Source: Paguma larvata (taxonomy: Eukaryota > Chordata > Mammalia > Carnivora > Viverridae). Taken from it: a DNA stretch of 64,000 nt. The stretch is from assembly GCA_030068075.1 (NCBI GenBank), contig CM057829.1, positions 88,961,889-89,025,888 on the forward strand, written 5' to 3'. A program made the position numbers and the translations under genes. Below the pieces are notes generated by a model. That model was not told where the DNA came from. It saw nothing but the letters and a program-made list of their open reading frames with translations, and searched no databases. Positions 63,946-64,000 of the stretch are shown here, piece by piece (position 1 is the first letter of the stretch; each line of letters starts with the position of its first letter).

Positions 63946-64000
63946 GGGGCACCTGAGTGGCTCAGTTGGTTGGGCGGCCGACTTCGTTCGGCTCAGGTCA
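63946..64000 (+). repeat. SINEC head, cut by window end
   Basis: GGGGCACCTGAGTGGCTCAG, then a small TTCG duplication in CGACTTCGTTCGGCTCAGG. It is inserted in the L1 3' end. Confidence 0.92.

Noticed and set aside
1..64000. CRISPR arrays, operons, phage or plasmid features
   Set aside because: The spaced repeats are SINEs, LINEs and microsatellites of a mammalian genome; no bacterial-type gene is present.

Overview
This is a window of carnivore nuclear genome, almost certainly from a felid or close feliform. It is AT-rich, has no CpG island or operon structure, and is crowded with tRNA-Lys-derived SINEs of the feline SINEC type. Their features are a GGGGCGCCTGGGTGGCTCAG head, a body ending GTGTCTCCCTCTCTCTCTGC, and an AAATAAATAAACATTAAAAA tail. 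Carnivore L1 3' ends and older L2, MIR and L1M debris fill much of the rest.

One host gene is visible, and it runs along the minus strand through almost the whole window. It is ASCC3, the 3'-5' helicase subunit of the activating signal cointegrator complex (ASCC). I delimited sixteen consecutive internal exons between 61338 (5'-most) and 16400 (3'-most). All have GT-AG borders and the phases agree at every junction. Together they make 2298 nt, exactly 766 codons with no stop or frameshift. They encode the C-terminal part of the first SEC63 region, the complete second helicase cassette (motif I in 52584-52804, DEIH in 49664-49830, motif VI in 31588-31720) and the start of the second SEC63 region. 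If the DEIH box is set to human residues 1454-1457 (from memory), the window covers about residues 1086-1851 of about 2202. First and last exons, promoter and UTRs lie outside.

Layout by region. 1-16399 is intron 3' of the last exon seen here, with L2, L1, SINE and MIR layers and an inverted L1 fragment. 16400-16848 holds two exons; 16849-28077 is a large intron with an LTR and two repeat-poor stretches. 28078-32921 holds four exons, two separated by only 77 bp. 32922-46363 is another large intron, with a decayed endogenous retrovirus pol remnant at about 41230-42260. 46364-52804 holds six exons, 56063-61338 holds four, and 61339-64000 is intron.

I found no new gene system. The most useful oddities are mobile-element rearrangements: an L1 insertion of twin-priming type, a SINE-spacer-SINE composite sharing one target-site duplication, and a SINE with a foldback-type mutation. 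There are also several repeat-free, conserved-looking intronic blocks that could be enhancers, possibly for a neighbouring gene such as SIM1.
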